This document shows, in pieces, positions 39,877-49,140 of a stretch of 58,388 nt of DNA (the stretch's first letter is position 1; each line of letters opens with the position of its first letter). Source of the DNA: an uncultured Faecalibacterium sp. Lineage in GTDB: Bacteria > Bacillota > Clostridia > Oscillospirales > Ruminococcaceae. The DNA is taken from NCBI GenBank assembly GCA_934525845.1, contig CAKSZS010000010.1, positions 1 through 58,388 on the forward strand, read 5' to 3'. The notes beneath the pieces are model-generated. The model had not been told where the DNA came from, searched no databases, and was given only the letters and a program-made list of their open reading frames with translations. The position numbers and the translations under genes were made by a program.

Positions 39877-41442
39877 TCAGCCCTGATACTCAGCAGGCAG
39901 CTGGTCGATGGTCTGCCACTTGGCCATGGCGTCTTTCAGCTTCATACCGTTGGCCACTGCATCGCGGCGGCAGGCGTTGACCGCCTGAATCTCCTTCATC
40001 TTGGCACCGGTCAGGGTGTAGCCCTTCATGGCGACCAGGGTAGCGATCCATGCCACCATAGGGATGATGCAGAACAGCACGAGGACCACGATGTTCATGC
40101 CCGGGGTGTAGGGATCGTACTGGGTGGGCAGGCTTTCCAGACCGATGAAGCTGACGGCGATGCCGACAACGGTGGCGGACAGGCTGGACACCAGCTTATC
40201 CACCAAGCTGAACAGGGTGCCCATGATGCCGGGGATGTAGTTGCCGGAACGATAGGTCTCGTAGTCGGAGCAGTCGGCGACCATGGGGATGGGCATATCG
40301 GCCGTGGCGTAGTAAGCGCCGTAGCCGATGCCGAAGAAGGCGATGAACAGGATGGTGTACAGGTTGATGGACAGACCGTTTTCACCCATGATGGACAGGG
40401 TGAAGGCGTCGCCCCTGCCCCACAGCAGCAGCAGGACCAGCACGCCCACATAGCAGATCAGTGCCACGCTGACGTACTTCATCAGGCTGGCCTTCTGGCC
40501 TTCCTTCTGGCTGGTGCGGACGGTGAGCAGGAAGAAGGGCACGCTGAAGACATAGCCCAGCACCATCATGGGCAGATACAGGCCGTCGTAGTTGCCCATC
40601 ATGCAGCCGTACAGCATACACAGCACGGTGGTGTTGTTGGCGATGGAAAGTGCCAGCTTGCAGCCTGCACCGGCCACCATCAGCCGCTGCATGGGCTGGT
40701 TGTTTTTGATGATCTGGACATACTCGCTGACCTTGACTTTTTCGGTCTTGGCACCGCTGACGCCGAAATACTTGGGCTGATCCTTTTCCCAGATGCCGAT
40801 GACCGCCAGCAGGGTCAGCAGAATAGAAATAACGATGCCCACGGGAGCCAGAGTGCGGAAGAACCCGGCAGAGGCGTAGCCGCCCTCATAGTTCTTGGCC
40901 AGGATGGGGGCAAAGAACTGCATAGCACCCATGCCCAGTAGGCTGCCCACGGTGTTGAAGATGGTAAACAGGGGCCGCTGCTTGGGGTCGTTGGTCAGCA
41001 CGGTCTGACCGGAGCGGGTGCAGCTGGTCTGGAAGGTGTAGCCAATGACCCACACGGCGTACAGGGCCACAAAAGCGGCGTACCGCAGCCCCATGGCGCT
41101 GGCCGGGATGAGGGGGGTGAGGCAGTACAGCACCAGGATGCTGGCAGCCATGATCAGGTTGCCGATGACCATAAAGGGCCGGAACTTGCCGAATTTGCCG
41201 TTGGTGCGGTCCATGAGGGCACCGATGATGGGGTCGGTAACGGCGTCAAACAGACGCATACCGGTGACCATCACCGAAGCAAACAGCATACTCAGGGCCA
41301 GCACCTTGCTGCCGAAGGTTGCAATGTAGGAAAGCACCAGCACATAGTACACGTTGGTTGCGCCGTTGTTCAGCGGAAACAGCACCAGCTGGTAGGTTTT
41401 GGCGCGGTTCACACTCGACGCCGTTGTTTTGGGTTCAGCCAT
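39877..41442 (-). CDS. GPH-family glycoside:cation symporter
   Basis: 521 residues from ATG 41442 (AAAGGAGAG upstream). Twelve predicted membrane helices; the family motifs DAVTDPIIGALMDRTNGKFGKFRPF and the later GYGAYYATADMPIPMVADCSDY are clear. GPH proteins import melibiose, lactose, glucuronides and similar glycosides with Na+ or H+. It lies between GH3 and SDR genes, with a strong terminator 30 nt upstream of its start. Confidence 0.92.
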   Translation of the reverse strand: MAEPKTTASSVNRAKTYQLVLFPLNNGATNVYYVLVLSYIATFGSKVLALSMLFASVMVTGMRLFDAVTDPIIGALMDRTNGKFGKFRPFMVIGNLIMAASILVLYCLTPLIPASAMGLRYAAFVALYAVWVIGYTFQTSCTRSGQTVLTNDPKQRPLFTIFNTVGSLLGMGAMQFFAPILAKNYEGGYASAGFFRTLAPVGIVISILLTLLAVIGIWEKDQPKYFGVSGAKTEKVKVSEYVQIIKNNQPMQRLMVAGAGCKLALSIANNTTVLCMLYGCMMGNYDGLYLPMMVLGYVFSVPFFLLTVRTSQKEGQKASLMKYVSVALICYVGVLVLLLLWGRGDAFTLSIMGENGLSINLYTILFIAFFGIGYGAYYATADMPIPMVADCSDYETYRSGNYIPGIMGTLFSLVDKLVSSLSATVVGIAVSFIGLESLPTQYDPYTPGMNIVVLVLFCIIPMVAWIATLVAMKGYTLTGAKMKEIQAVNACRRDAVANGMKLKDAMAKWQTIDQLPAEYQG

Positions 41443-41466
41443 TGCGGTCTCTCCTTTTTTCTTTGA

Positions 41467-41516
41467 TAAAAAAGCGGCAGCCTGCCCCACCTATGGTAAC
41501 GGGGCAGGCTGCCGCT
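41467..41516 (-). terminator. Intra-operon terminator between GH3 and the symporter
   Basis: AGCGGCAGCCTGCCCC (41473-41488) is perfectly complementary to 41501-41516, and six T follow on the minus strand. Only about 25 nt separate the T-run from the symporter start codon. Confidence 0.88.
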
Positions 41517-41553
41517 ATGGGATCAGATCTTCATGGAAATTCAGCGGAGGCTC

Positions 41554-44500
41554 TTATTCCTGATCTTCTGCCGGGGCAGTCAGAGCCTTAGCAGCCTTCC
41601 GTGCCTTGATGCGCTTGATCAGCATGAAGAGGCTGCCAGCCACCAGAACACCCAGCACCACGTCCACGCAGATCAGAGCGGTCTTCCACCAGGGGGTGAC
41701 GGACACGATCTTGGTGTTGGCGGTGATGCCATTCATGGCGTTGGAGTTGACCACCGTGTACAGGATGCGGTGGGTGGACTCCCGCATAGCCTGGGCGATA
41801 TCGGGATCACCCCGGTACAGCTTCAGCAGTTCGTCAGTCCACTGCTGGGCACTGGAGTCCCAGCTGTTGGTACCGGCCAGCAGGCCCTGTGCAACGTCAA
41901 AGCTCTTCATGTAGATGCCGTAGTTTGCAAACATGGCGTTGCCGGAGAAGTCGGTGAGGTTGAAGCCGGTCAGGCCCCACTCGCCGCGCAGGATATTGGT
42001 CTGCAGACCCTTGTGTGCACCGGACCAGATACCGCCGATGCGGGCAAAGGAGTTCATGACGCACTTGGCGCCGCCCTCGGTGACTGCCATCTCAAAGCTC
42101 TTGAGGTACAGTTCACGGATCGCCTGCTCGCTGGTAAAGGTAGCAATGCAGCGGCAGCGGCTCTCCGTATCGTTCAGCGCAAAGTGCTTGATGTAAACAT
42201 ACACGCCCTTGGACTGGATGCCCTCTACCTCGGCTGCTGCGATCTTACCGGAGAGGAACGGATCCTCAGAGTAATACTCGAAGTTACGGCCGGAGTAAGC
42301 GGTGCGGTGGATGTTCATGGCGGGGCCGTACAGGCCGGAAGCGCCCAGATCCAGCATATCGTTGCCGATGCAGACGCCCACTTCCTTCATCAGGTCCACG
42401 TTGAAGGTGGCAGCCATGATATTCTCATCGCTGTATGCAGTGTGGCAGACCGAGACGCCGGTCAGGGTCTGGGTAAAGCCCTGCGGGCCGTTGTCATCCA
42501 CCGTAGCAGGCTTGGAGATGCTCTGTATCATAGCAGTGTTGTGGAAGCCCTTGCCCACCAGCTCGGCCATTTCCTCATAGGTGACCTGATCCAGCAGCTT
42601 GTCCCAATCCGGGTCGTCGTAATCTTTGCCGATCATCATGCCCAGGGTCATGCCGTTGTCGGCACCCATAGTGGGCATCTCGGTGGTAGAGCCTTCAATG
42701 CCCTTATAGCTCTGGTAGGCGTTGATGTCCACCATCAGGGCGTCGTTTGCCTCAATGGCGATCTTCTCCGGCCAGGTGCCGGTCCAGTTGGAACGGGTGA
42801 GCATATTCATCTCGTCATAACCATAATAGGTCATGTCGGCAGAATCCAGCTGGTTGGTGATCTTCTCGCCGGTAGCGGCAGAGATGGAGTAGGTCTCGGT
42901 ATCGGTCACACCGTTGGTGTAGGTATAGGTGAAAGCAGTATCGCCGTTGGCGGTCATGCCGTTGGCAGTGGTGTAGCCCTTGGCAGCCAGAACATTGTTC
43001 ACAGCGTCGTGGGCATTGCGGGCGGCGGTCAGGTAGTAATCACCGGCCTCCAGAATATAGGTCTGTGCCACGTTCTCGTCGTAGCAGGCCAGCTCGCTGC
43101 GGGGTACGTTGATGGTAACAGTCTCGCTTTCGCCGGGGGCCAGCAGCTGGGTCTTGCCAAAGCCGCACAGCTCCACAGAAGCCTTCTCGATGCCGTTTGC
43201 CTTATCGTACTCGGTATAGGGGGACTGGAAGTAAGCCTGCACCACTTCCTTGCCTGCCACAGAGCCGGTGTTCTTCACATCCACGCTGATGTTGAAGCTG
43301 TCGGTGGCGGCATCGTAGGAGGACTGGAAGTTGGACCAGTCAAAGGTGGTGTAGCTCATGCCGTAGCCAAAGGGATAGGCCACGGTGGAGGCGTAGTCGT
43401 ACTCGCCCACGTTCTGGGTGCCCATGACCACATCCTCGTAGCGGGTCTCGTAGTAACGGTAGCCCACATAGATGCCTTCCTGGTAGGTGGTGTAGTAACC
43501 ATTGCCGTCCAGGCCGCCGTTTGCCACAGAATACCACTTGCTGGTATCCTTCTCGTCATAGTTGGTGTACTGGTTTGCGTAGTAGTCCACCAGACCGGGA
43601 GCGGTGGTGTTATCGTAGCAGTAGGTGTCCACCAGATGGCCGCTGGGGTTCACGTTGCCAGCCAGGATATCGGCCACAGCGTTCAGGCCGTAGGAGCCGG
43701 TGTAGCCGATCCACAGCGCAGCGTCCACGCCGTACTCGGGATCATTGAGGAAATCGCACTCCATGGCGTTGGTGGAGTTGATCAGCACGATGGTGCGTGC
43801 AAACTCCTCCTTGGCCATCTTCAGCATATCCTTTTCTTCGTTGGTCAGGGACAGCACATTGGTGCCATCCACAAAATCGCCGTACTCCAGATCAGCACCC
43901 TCACCGGCCACACGGGAGAGCATCACGATCGCGGCATCGCCGTAGGAGGCAAAGCTGGAGCGCACATCGGTGATGTTTGCACCGGCTGCCGCATCCGCAG
44001 CCTTGACGTTGGTGCCGTACAGAGAGACCGGCACTTCATTGATATGCCATGCAGAGCGGTCACCCAGACTGGTACCCTTGCCGGGAGAGCGGACATAGTC
44101 CTTGCCGGCACCGTTGGTGTAGAAGTCCCACAGCACGGGGTTCACGTCAAAGCCCACGGCCTCCAGAGCCTCTTTCCATGTGGGTGCTTTGGAGGTGTCG
44201 ATATCGGCAGAGCCGGTACCGCAGGTCACAACGTCCACGCTGGAATGGCTGAGGGTGGACACCTTGCTGCCTGCAGCCAGGGGCAGGGTATTGTTGTCAT
44301 TCTTCAGCAGCACAGCACCCTCGCCGGTGAGCTGTTCTGCGATCTCCTTGTCGTGTGCTTCCAGCTCTTCCACGCTGCTGAAATCACTGTCGTAGTACAC
44401 CACGCTGTCGTCCTTGCCCACGGTCTTGTGGGTGGGGGTCTTCAGTGCGATGTTGACGGCCTGTGCACTGGCAAATGCCAGGTTGGTGCCGACGCAGGCA

Positions 44501-44580
44501 CCGGCAAACAACACCGTAACCAGCACCGTAAGGATGCTCCACAGTACAACGCCTGTGCCTTTCTTCTTGCCTTTCTTCAT
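41554..44580 (-). CDS. Membrane-anchored, circularly permuted GH3 glycosidase
   Basis: 1008 residues. An N-terminal membrane helix (about 11-37) is followed by the alpha/beta-sandwich domain (about 80-400: GEGAVLLKNDNNTLPL, ILAGNVNPSGHLVDT), then a fibronectin-III-like domain (about 425-540). The TIM barrel comes last (about 650-935: PATVDDNGPQGF, YIKHFALND, GFNLTDF with the likely nucleophile Asp). Standard GH3 enzymes have the barrel first, so the order is permuted. A second membrane helix (about 968-990) and a basic tail end it. It should act on beta-glucosides or beta-xylosides at the outer face, feeding the symporter. Confidence 0.88.
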   Translation of the reverse strand: MKKGKKKGTGVVLWSILTVLVTVLFAGACVGTNLAFASAQAVNIALKTPTHKTVGKDDSVVYYDSDFSSVEELEAHDKEIAEQLTGEGAVLLKNDNNTLPLAAGSKVSTLSHSSVDVVTCGTGSADIDTSKAPTWKEALEAVGFDVNPVLWDFYTNGAGKDYVRSPGKGTSLGDRSAWHINEVPVSLYGTNVKAADAAAGANITDVRSSFASYGDAAIVMLSRVAGEGADLEYGDFVDGTNVLSLTNEEKDMLKMAKEEFARTIVLINSTNAMECDFLNDPEYGVDAALWIGYTGSYGLNAVADILAGNVNPSGHLVDTYCYDNTTAPGLVDYYANQYTNYDEKDTSKWYSVANGGLDGNGYYTTYQEGIYVGYRYYETRYEDVVMGTQNVGEYDYASTVAYPFGYGMSYTTFDWSNFQSSYDAATDSFNISVDVKNTGSVAGKEVVQAYFQSPYTEYDKANGIEKASVELCGFGKTQLLAPGESETVTINVPRSELACYDENVAQTYILEAGDYYLTAARNAHDAVNNVLAAKGYTTANGMTANGDTAFTYTYTNGVTDTETYSISAATGEKITNQLDSADMTYYGYDEMNMLTRSNWTGTWPEKIAIEANDALMVDINAYQSYKGIEGSTTEMPTMGADNGMTLGMMIGKDYDDPDWDKLLDQVTYEEMAELVGKGFHNTAMIQSISKPATVDDNGPQGFTQTLTGVSVCHTAYSDENIMAATFNVDLMKEVGVCIGNDMLDLGASGLYGPAMNIHRTAYSGRNFEYYSEDPFLSGKIAAAEVEGIQSKGVYVYIKHFALNDTESRCRCIATFTSEQAIRELYLKSFEMAVTEGGAKCVMNSFARIGGIWSGAHKGLQTNILRGEWGLTGFNLTDFSGNAMFANYGIYMKSFDVAQGLLAGTNSWDSSAQQWTDELLKLYRGDPDIAQAMRESTHRILYTVVNSNAMNGITANTKIVSVTPWWKTALICVDVVLGVLVAGSLFMLIKRIKARKAAKALTAPAEDQE

Positions 44581-44704
44581 GTTATTCTCCTTTTCTTATG
44601 GGGTTCTTCTGGGGGGCTTTCATGGCTGCCGGGTCGGATCCAGCCGGTGTGGCTCCGGCCTTTGCCTACCCTGCAGCCGTATATTCCAAGATGCGAGCCG
44701 GTGC

Positions 44705-46624
44705 TTAGACCCAGTTCGCACTCTTCGACTTGGTTTTTACCAGCTTGTAGCTGGGGTTGGGCTGGTCTACCTGGCGGAACACTGCGGTGTCGATGCAGTC
44801 CCCGGCCACAGCCTTTACTTCCACTTCCCCGGCAAGGGGCAGCTGGAAGGTGAACACCTTCCGGCCCGTCTGTTCTGCCAGCTTTTTGCCGTTGGCATAC
44901 AGGGCCACCGTGTCCTGGTTGGAGTAGACCTTTACTTCCATCTTGCTGCCGGTGCGGTCGGTGAACCGTTTGGAGCAGATGTGGACGAAGTTTTCTTCGC
45001 TCCACCATGCTTTATAGAGGTAGAAGCTGTCCTTTTTGGTCTTTCGATCAAAGGTGACCAGACCCTTGTGGTTCATGCCCGGCTCGCCGCCCTGATCCCG
45101 GGCGTCGGCTGCAAAATCGAACATATTCCACACATGGGTCGCCCACAGCCAGGGGTGACGGTCAAAGCACTTCAGCATATACTCATGGTACTTGGCCTGA
45201 TATTCCTCGGTGTGGTCGCCCCGACGGGGGTGGGCACTGTGAAGGTTGGGCATTCCCTCGGCACCGTACTCCGAGAAGCCCAGCGGGCGGTTCGGGTAGA
45301 CCAGGTGGAAGAAGTCCATCCACAGGTCGTTCAGGAACAGGCCCGGTACATACCAGCCCAGGTACAGGTTCCAGCTCACCAGGTCGGTGATGTGAGCCAC
45401 CGGGTTGAAGGGGCCGCACATGGCGTAGCAGGCCAGGGTGGTCAGACGGGTGGGGTCCATCTTGTGGCACAGGTCGTTCAGCTCATGGTGGTTGTCCAGC
45501 ATATCGGCCTTGTCCTTGGTGGAGATGGTGATCTCATTGGAAACGCCCCAGCAGACGATGCAGGGGTGATTGTAGTTCTGGTGGATCAGCTCTTTCATCT
45601 GGCTGATGGTGTTCTCGCGGCCGTTGGGCAGATGCTCGGAGATGTAGGGGATCTCCGCCCAGACCACCATGCCGTACTGATCGCAGAGGTCATAGAAATA
45701 CTGGTCGTGCTGGTAGTGGGCCAGACGCACCGTATTGGCACCCACCTCCCGGATGAGGGCCATGTCCTCGTCGTGCATGGCGCGGGTAATGGCGTTGCCC
45801 AAGCCCTTGCGGTCCTGATGACGGGACACACCGTGCAGCGGGTAGGGCTTGCCGTTCAGGAAGAAGCCGTTCTTGGAATCCACCGAGAAGGTGCGCAGGC
45901 CGACGCGGGTGGAAACTTCGTCCACCACGGTGCCGCTGCTGCTCAGACGCACCACGCAGGTGTAGAGGTAGGGGTCCTTCACGCCGTTCCACAGGTGAGG
46001 CGCGTCCAGATGGAGCTGGGCGTCTGCGCCCTCGGCGGAAGCGACGGTCTTTCCGGCTGCATCCAGCAGCTCGACGGAAACGGTGCCCTCGCCCTCGACG
46101 TTGGTCTCGACCCGGATGTCGGCCTTGCCGTCTTTCAGAGCCGGGGTGATCCTGACGCCGGTGTCACCGAAGTGGCCCAGAGCAATGTGATCCTTGCTGA
46201 CCACCAGCAGGCTGATGTCGCGGTAGATGCCGCCGTAGAAGGTGAAGTCCGCCTTCTGGGGATAGACACGGTCGTTGACGCTGTTGTCCACCTCAACGGT
46301 GAGCTGATTGTCCTTCTGCAGCAGTTCCGAGATGTGGGCGCGGAAGGTGGAATAGCCGCCGTCGTGGGTGCAGAGGGTCTTGCCGTTCAGCAGCACCTTT
46401 GCGCTGGCGTTGACACCCTCGAACTGGAGCCAGACCTGCTGTGAAGCTGCATCGAACTCCGGGGCAGCAAAGGTGGTGCTGTAGGTGCAGGTGCCGCGCC
46501 AGTAGTCGTTGCCGCCGTCCTGGCCGTCCTTCGCGTTCCAGGTGTGGGGCAGCTCCACCGAGGTGGTTTTGCCGTCCGGACCGGCGAACTGCCAGTTCTT
46601 CATGAGCTTTGCAATGCTTCGCAT
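44705..46624 (-). CDS. GH2 beta-galactosidase-type glycosidase
   Basis: 639 residues from ATG 46624 (AGGAGG upstream). The sugar-binding jelly roll opens the protein (about 1-160). A linker Ig domain and TIM barrel follow. The acid/base Glu is in WGVSNEITI (about 405) and the nucleophile Glu in FSEYGAEG (about 470). GMNHKGLVTFDRKTKKDSFY near 555 is typical of short GH2 beta-galactosidases; an N-x-K is present, so glucuronidase activity is not excluded. There is no signal peptide, so it is cytoplasmic, acting on imported sugar. It is the first gene of the operon GH2-GH3-GPH-SDR. Confidence 0.88.
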   Translation of the reverse strand: MRSIAKLMKNWQFAGPDGKTTSVELPHTWNAKDGQDGGNDYWRGTCTYSTTFAAPEFDAASQQVWLQFEGVNASAKVLLNGKTLCTHDGGYSTFRAHISELLQKDNQLTVEVDNSVNDRVYPQKADFTFYGGIYRDISLLVVSKDHIALGHFGDTGVRITPALKDGKADIRVETNVEGEGTVSVELLDAAGKTVASAEGADAQLHLDAPHLWNGVKDPYLYTCVVRLSSSGTVVDEVSTRVGLRTFSVDSKNGFFLNGKPYPLHGVSRHQDRKGLGNAITRAMHDEDMALIREVGANTVRLAHYQHDQYFYDLCDQYGMVVWAEIPYISEHLPNGRENTISQMKELIHQNYNHPCIVCWGVSNEITISTKDKADMLDNHHELNDLCHKMDPTRLTTLACYAMCGPFNPVAHITDLVSWNLYLGWYVPGLFLNDLWMDFFHLVYPNRPLGFSEYGAEGMPNLHSAHPRRGDHTEEYQAKYHEYMLKCFDRHPWLWATHVWNMFDFAADARDQGGEPGMNHKGLVTFDRKTKKDSFYLYKAWWSEENFVHICSKRFTDRTGSKMEVKVYSNQDTVALYANGKKLAEQTGRKVFTFQLPLAGEVEVKAVAGDCIDTAVFRQVDQPNPSYKLVKTKSKSANWV

Positions 46625-46686
46625 CGGGTTCCTCCTGTTTTTTGGTGTTGTTCGGTTCTTTTTTCCATTCTCATACGTTCGTTGAT

Positions 46687-46735
46687 ATTGTATCAAAGCG
46701 ACCGATTTTCGCAAGATGCATGGGATAATCGGTCG
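46687..46735 (-). promoter_or_regulatory. GH2 operon promoter and operator
   Basis: Minus-strand -35 TTGCGA (46714-46709) and -10 TACAAT (46692-46687) are spaced 16 nt. A perfect inverted repeat CGACCGATT (46699-46707) / AATCGGTCG (46727-46735) covers the spacer and the region above the -35. TTGCGAAAA here also begins the LacI-type operators at 51623 and 52020. Confidence 0.65.
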
Positions 46736-46831
46736 TTTTTCGTGATTATTCGGTTTTGGACTTCCAAAATCCAACTGATATATTTGTGCATCCCTCACAA
46801 ACAGTTGGATACAACAGGCTGTCTTATCGAC

Positions 46832-46864
46832 AAAAAATCCCCGGCATCGGTGGGATGCCGGGGG
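46832..46864 (-). terminator. Terminator of the LytTR/GHKL operon
   Basis: CCCCGGCATC (46839-46848) pairs with GATGCCGGGG (46854-46863). T-run on the minus strand. Confidence 0.88.
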
Positions 46865-46878
46865 GTAGGTCTTCTGGT

Positions 46879-48153
46879 TCAGTTGGCGGTAAAGAGGATC
46901 TTCACCGCAAAAAATCCGTTTTCGGTCTCGGTGGTCAGGGTGCCCTTGTACTTCTGCACGATCTGCTTGAGCACTTTCAGCTCGTACCGGGCGGTGCGGT
47001 CCCCGGTCTCGTCCCGTGCCGGGCTGATGACGTGGATCACCACAAAGTTCTGCCGCATACAGACCAGCAGGTCAATGACCCGCCGTTCCGGCTGGGTGAC
47101 CTGCACCGCGCCCTCAATGGCGTGGTCCAGCGCGTTGGCGAACAGCGCATACAGGTCGCCCGCCTCAAACCGCTTCAGGCAGCTGCCGTCCGCCACCGCA
47201 TTGAGCTGGATGCGCCGGGATTCGCACAGCAGGCTTTTTTCGGTCAGCACCACATCCAGCACCTCGCTGCCCGTGTTGCGGTTGGCATCGTAGAGCCGGG
47301 CGGCGGTCTCCGCTTCGTCGATCTTCTGGGCCAGTGCGGCGTCCGGCGCCAGTTTGCGCAGGGCCGCGATCTGCACCTTCAGTTCGTGACAGCGCTTGTT
47401 GATGATCTGCACGTTCTGCCGCGCCACCTGATACTGCTGCCGCTGCCGCTCGTACAGCAGGTTCAGCGCGTTCATCTCTTTTTCCAGGGCGGACTTCTTG
47501 AACAGTTCCGTCTGGAAGTACAGCAGGGTCAAAAAGTACAGCTGTCCGATCAGCATGGTGGCGATCAGGCTCAGCGGCCAGTAGCCCGTGCGGGCGTTGC
47601 TCAGCACCGCCGCCTGCAACATGAACAGAATGCCGATCAAAAACGAACTGGCCAGCTGCCGGGGGCCGATGTTGTAAGTACCTTTATAAGGGAGCCGCCG
47701 GGCCAGCAGCCCGCAGACCGCCAGATAAAACGCCGCGCCGGCCAACAGCTGCGTCAGCAGGACAGACGTCCTTGTCATATCCAGCGGATGGCCGCGCAGT
47801 TCCTGCACCAGTTCCAGCAGCCGCCAGCCTTCATAGGCCGTCTGCGCCGTGAGCAGGCTCCATACGGCACAGTACAGGGCACCTCTGAGGTCGATCTCCA
47901 CGCACAGGTAGATCATGACGCCCAGCAGGACAAAAAAGGAAACGTACAGCAGCAGAAGCGACGCCTGCTGCTCCCACAGGGTCGCGGACTGTTCCAGCGG
48001 GTTCAGCACCCGGGCCAGCGCGATCAGCGGCAGGAGCATCAGAACTGCACGCCGTCCAAAATGGGGCCGGTGCCGCAGCGGCAGGCAGAACGCCACCGCC
48101 CCGCACCAGCGCAGAAGCGCCCGAAGAAACGCCACGCCCAATACACTCTTCAC
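46879..48153 (-). CDS. GHKL-domain sensor histidine kinase (AgrC-like)
   Basis: 424 residues from GTG 48153, which overlaps the response-regulator stop (GTGA) behind GGGAGGT. Six to seven membrane helices fill about 1-215. A coiled coil contains the likely phospho-His in NKRCHELKVQIAALR. The GHKL ATPase (about 310-420) has an N-box-like ALFANALDHAIEGA and ends in GFFAVKILF. The layout fits AgrC/ComD-type peptide-sensing kinases. No signal peptide gene is adjacent. Confidence 0.88.
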   Translation of the reverse strand: MKSVLGVAFLRALLRWCGAVAFCLPLRHRPHFGRRAVLMLLPLIALARVLNPLEQSATLWEQQASLLLLYVSFFVLLGVMIYLCVEIDLRGALYCAVWSLLTAQTAYEGWRLLELVQELRGHPLDMTRTSVLLTQLLAGAAFYLAVCGLLARRLPYKGTYNIGPRQLASSFLIGILFMLQAAVLSNARTGYWPLSLIATMLIGQLYFLTLLYFQTELFKKSALEKEMNALNLLYERQRQQYQVARQNVQIINKRCHELKVQIAALRKLAPDAALAQKIDEAETAARLYDANRNTGSEVLDVVLTEKSLLCESRRIQLNAVADGSCLKRFEAGDLYALFANALDHAIEGAVQVTQPERRVIDLLVCMRQNFVVIHVISPARDETGDRTARYELKVLKQIVQKYKGTLTTETENGFFAVKILFTAN

Positions 48154-48860
48154 AGGACACCTCCCATGTAGGACGCCACGGCAGTCAGGAACGCGGCCTT
48201 CTGGCGGCGGCTGATCTCCAGCCGGTCTTCGCCGACCAGCGCAAATTCGTTTTCGATGCCCCGGACGTGCTCCAGATTGACCAGATAACACTGGTTGCAC
48301 CGCACAAAATGATACTGTGCCAGCTGCTTTTCAGCGCTCTGCAGGCTGGCCCGCACCGCAAATTCGCCTTTGACCGTGTGATAGTACAGCATCCGGCTCC
48401 GGGTCTCGAGATAATAGATGCCGCCGGTGTCCAGCAGCTGGATGCCGCCGCCCGCCAGCTGCAGCACCACCTGACCGCCCCTGCACCGCTGGACTCGCTG
48501 GACCGCGCGGGACAGCTTGGTGCTGAACTGATAGTAGTTCACCGGCTTGAGCACATAGTCCAGGGCATCCACCTCATAGCCCCGGATGGCATACTGCGCC
48601 ATGTTCGTCACGAACACCAGCACCACGTCCGGATCCACGGCCCGGATCTTTTCCGCCGTGCGGAAGCCATCCAGCCCCGGCATCTCCACGTCCATAAAGA
48701 GGATGTCCCAGCCCGGCTCATAGTTTTCTGCAGCCGCCGCCCCGTCCTCAAAGGAAGACACTTCAGCCTGCAGGCCATGCTCTGCAGCATATTGCCGGAC
48801 GAACCGGCACAGCTCCTCCCGCATTTCCGCCTGATCCTCGACCACTGCAATTTTCAGCAT
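48150..48860 (-). CDS. LytTR-family response regulator (AgrA-like)
   Basis: 236 residues from ATG 48860 (AAAGGAGG upstream). The receiver has phospho-acceptor Asp57 (ILFMDVEMPGLDG) and LKPVNYYQF. The C-terminal LytTR DNA-binding domain (about 135-233) has IYYLETRSRMLYYHTVKGEF and YHFVRCNQCYLVNLEHV. It is cotranscribed with the GHKL kinase. Target genes are unknown; neighbouring glycosidase operons are candidates only by proximity. Confidence 0.92.
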   Translation of the reverse strand: MLKIAVVEDQAEMREELCRFVRQYAAEHGLQAEVSSFEDGAAAAENYEPGWDILFMDVEMPGLDGFRTAEKIRAVDPDVVLVFVTNMAQYAIRGYEVDALDYVLKPVNYYQFSTKLSRAVQRVQRCRGGQVVLQLAGGGIQLLDTGGIYYLETRSRMLYYHTVKGEFAVRASLQSAEKQLAQYHFVRCNQCYLVNLEHVRGIENEFALVGEDRLEISRRQKAAFLTAVASYMGGVL

Positions 48861-49060
48861 CCTGCAGCCTCCTTTTCTTCCTTCCCGCACATTCCGTCAT
48901 CCGCAGCACGTTATCTTTTATTGAAACATACTTTCGTCCGAAATGCAACGAGGAAGTTCGAAATCCGCTTGAGGCCGGAGGGGTAAAAACCAAAGCATCT
49001 GATTTCATTTCTTTCCATGGAAGCGTGCCCTTTGGGACTACCCTCTCCGTATATTCAGGA

Positions 49061-49098
49061 AAAAGCAGGCACCCACGCAAAGGTTTGCGTGGGTGCCT
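49061..49098 (-). terminator. Terminator after the GH94 gene
   Basis: AGGCACCCACGCAAA (49067-49081) is perfectly complementary to 49084-49098. On the minus strand GCTTTTTCC follows. The rest of 48861-49140 holds no gene I can recognise. Confidence 0.88.
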
Positions 49099-49140
49099 GA
49101 AATCAAGGCGTTATCTCCCCGAAAAAGCAGGACCTCCCGT

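Noticed and set aside
41533..44853. 1106-codon plus-strand open frame opposite the GH3 gene
   Set aside because: Shadow of the GH3 gene; repetitive Val/Gly/His composition and no ribosome site.
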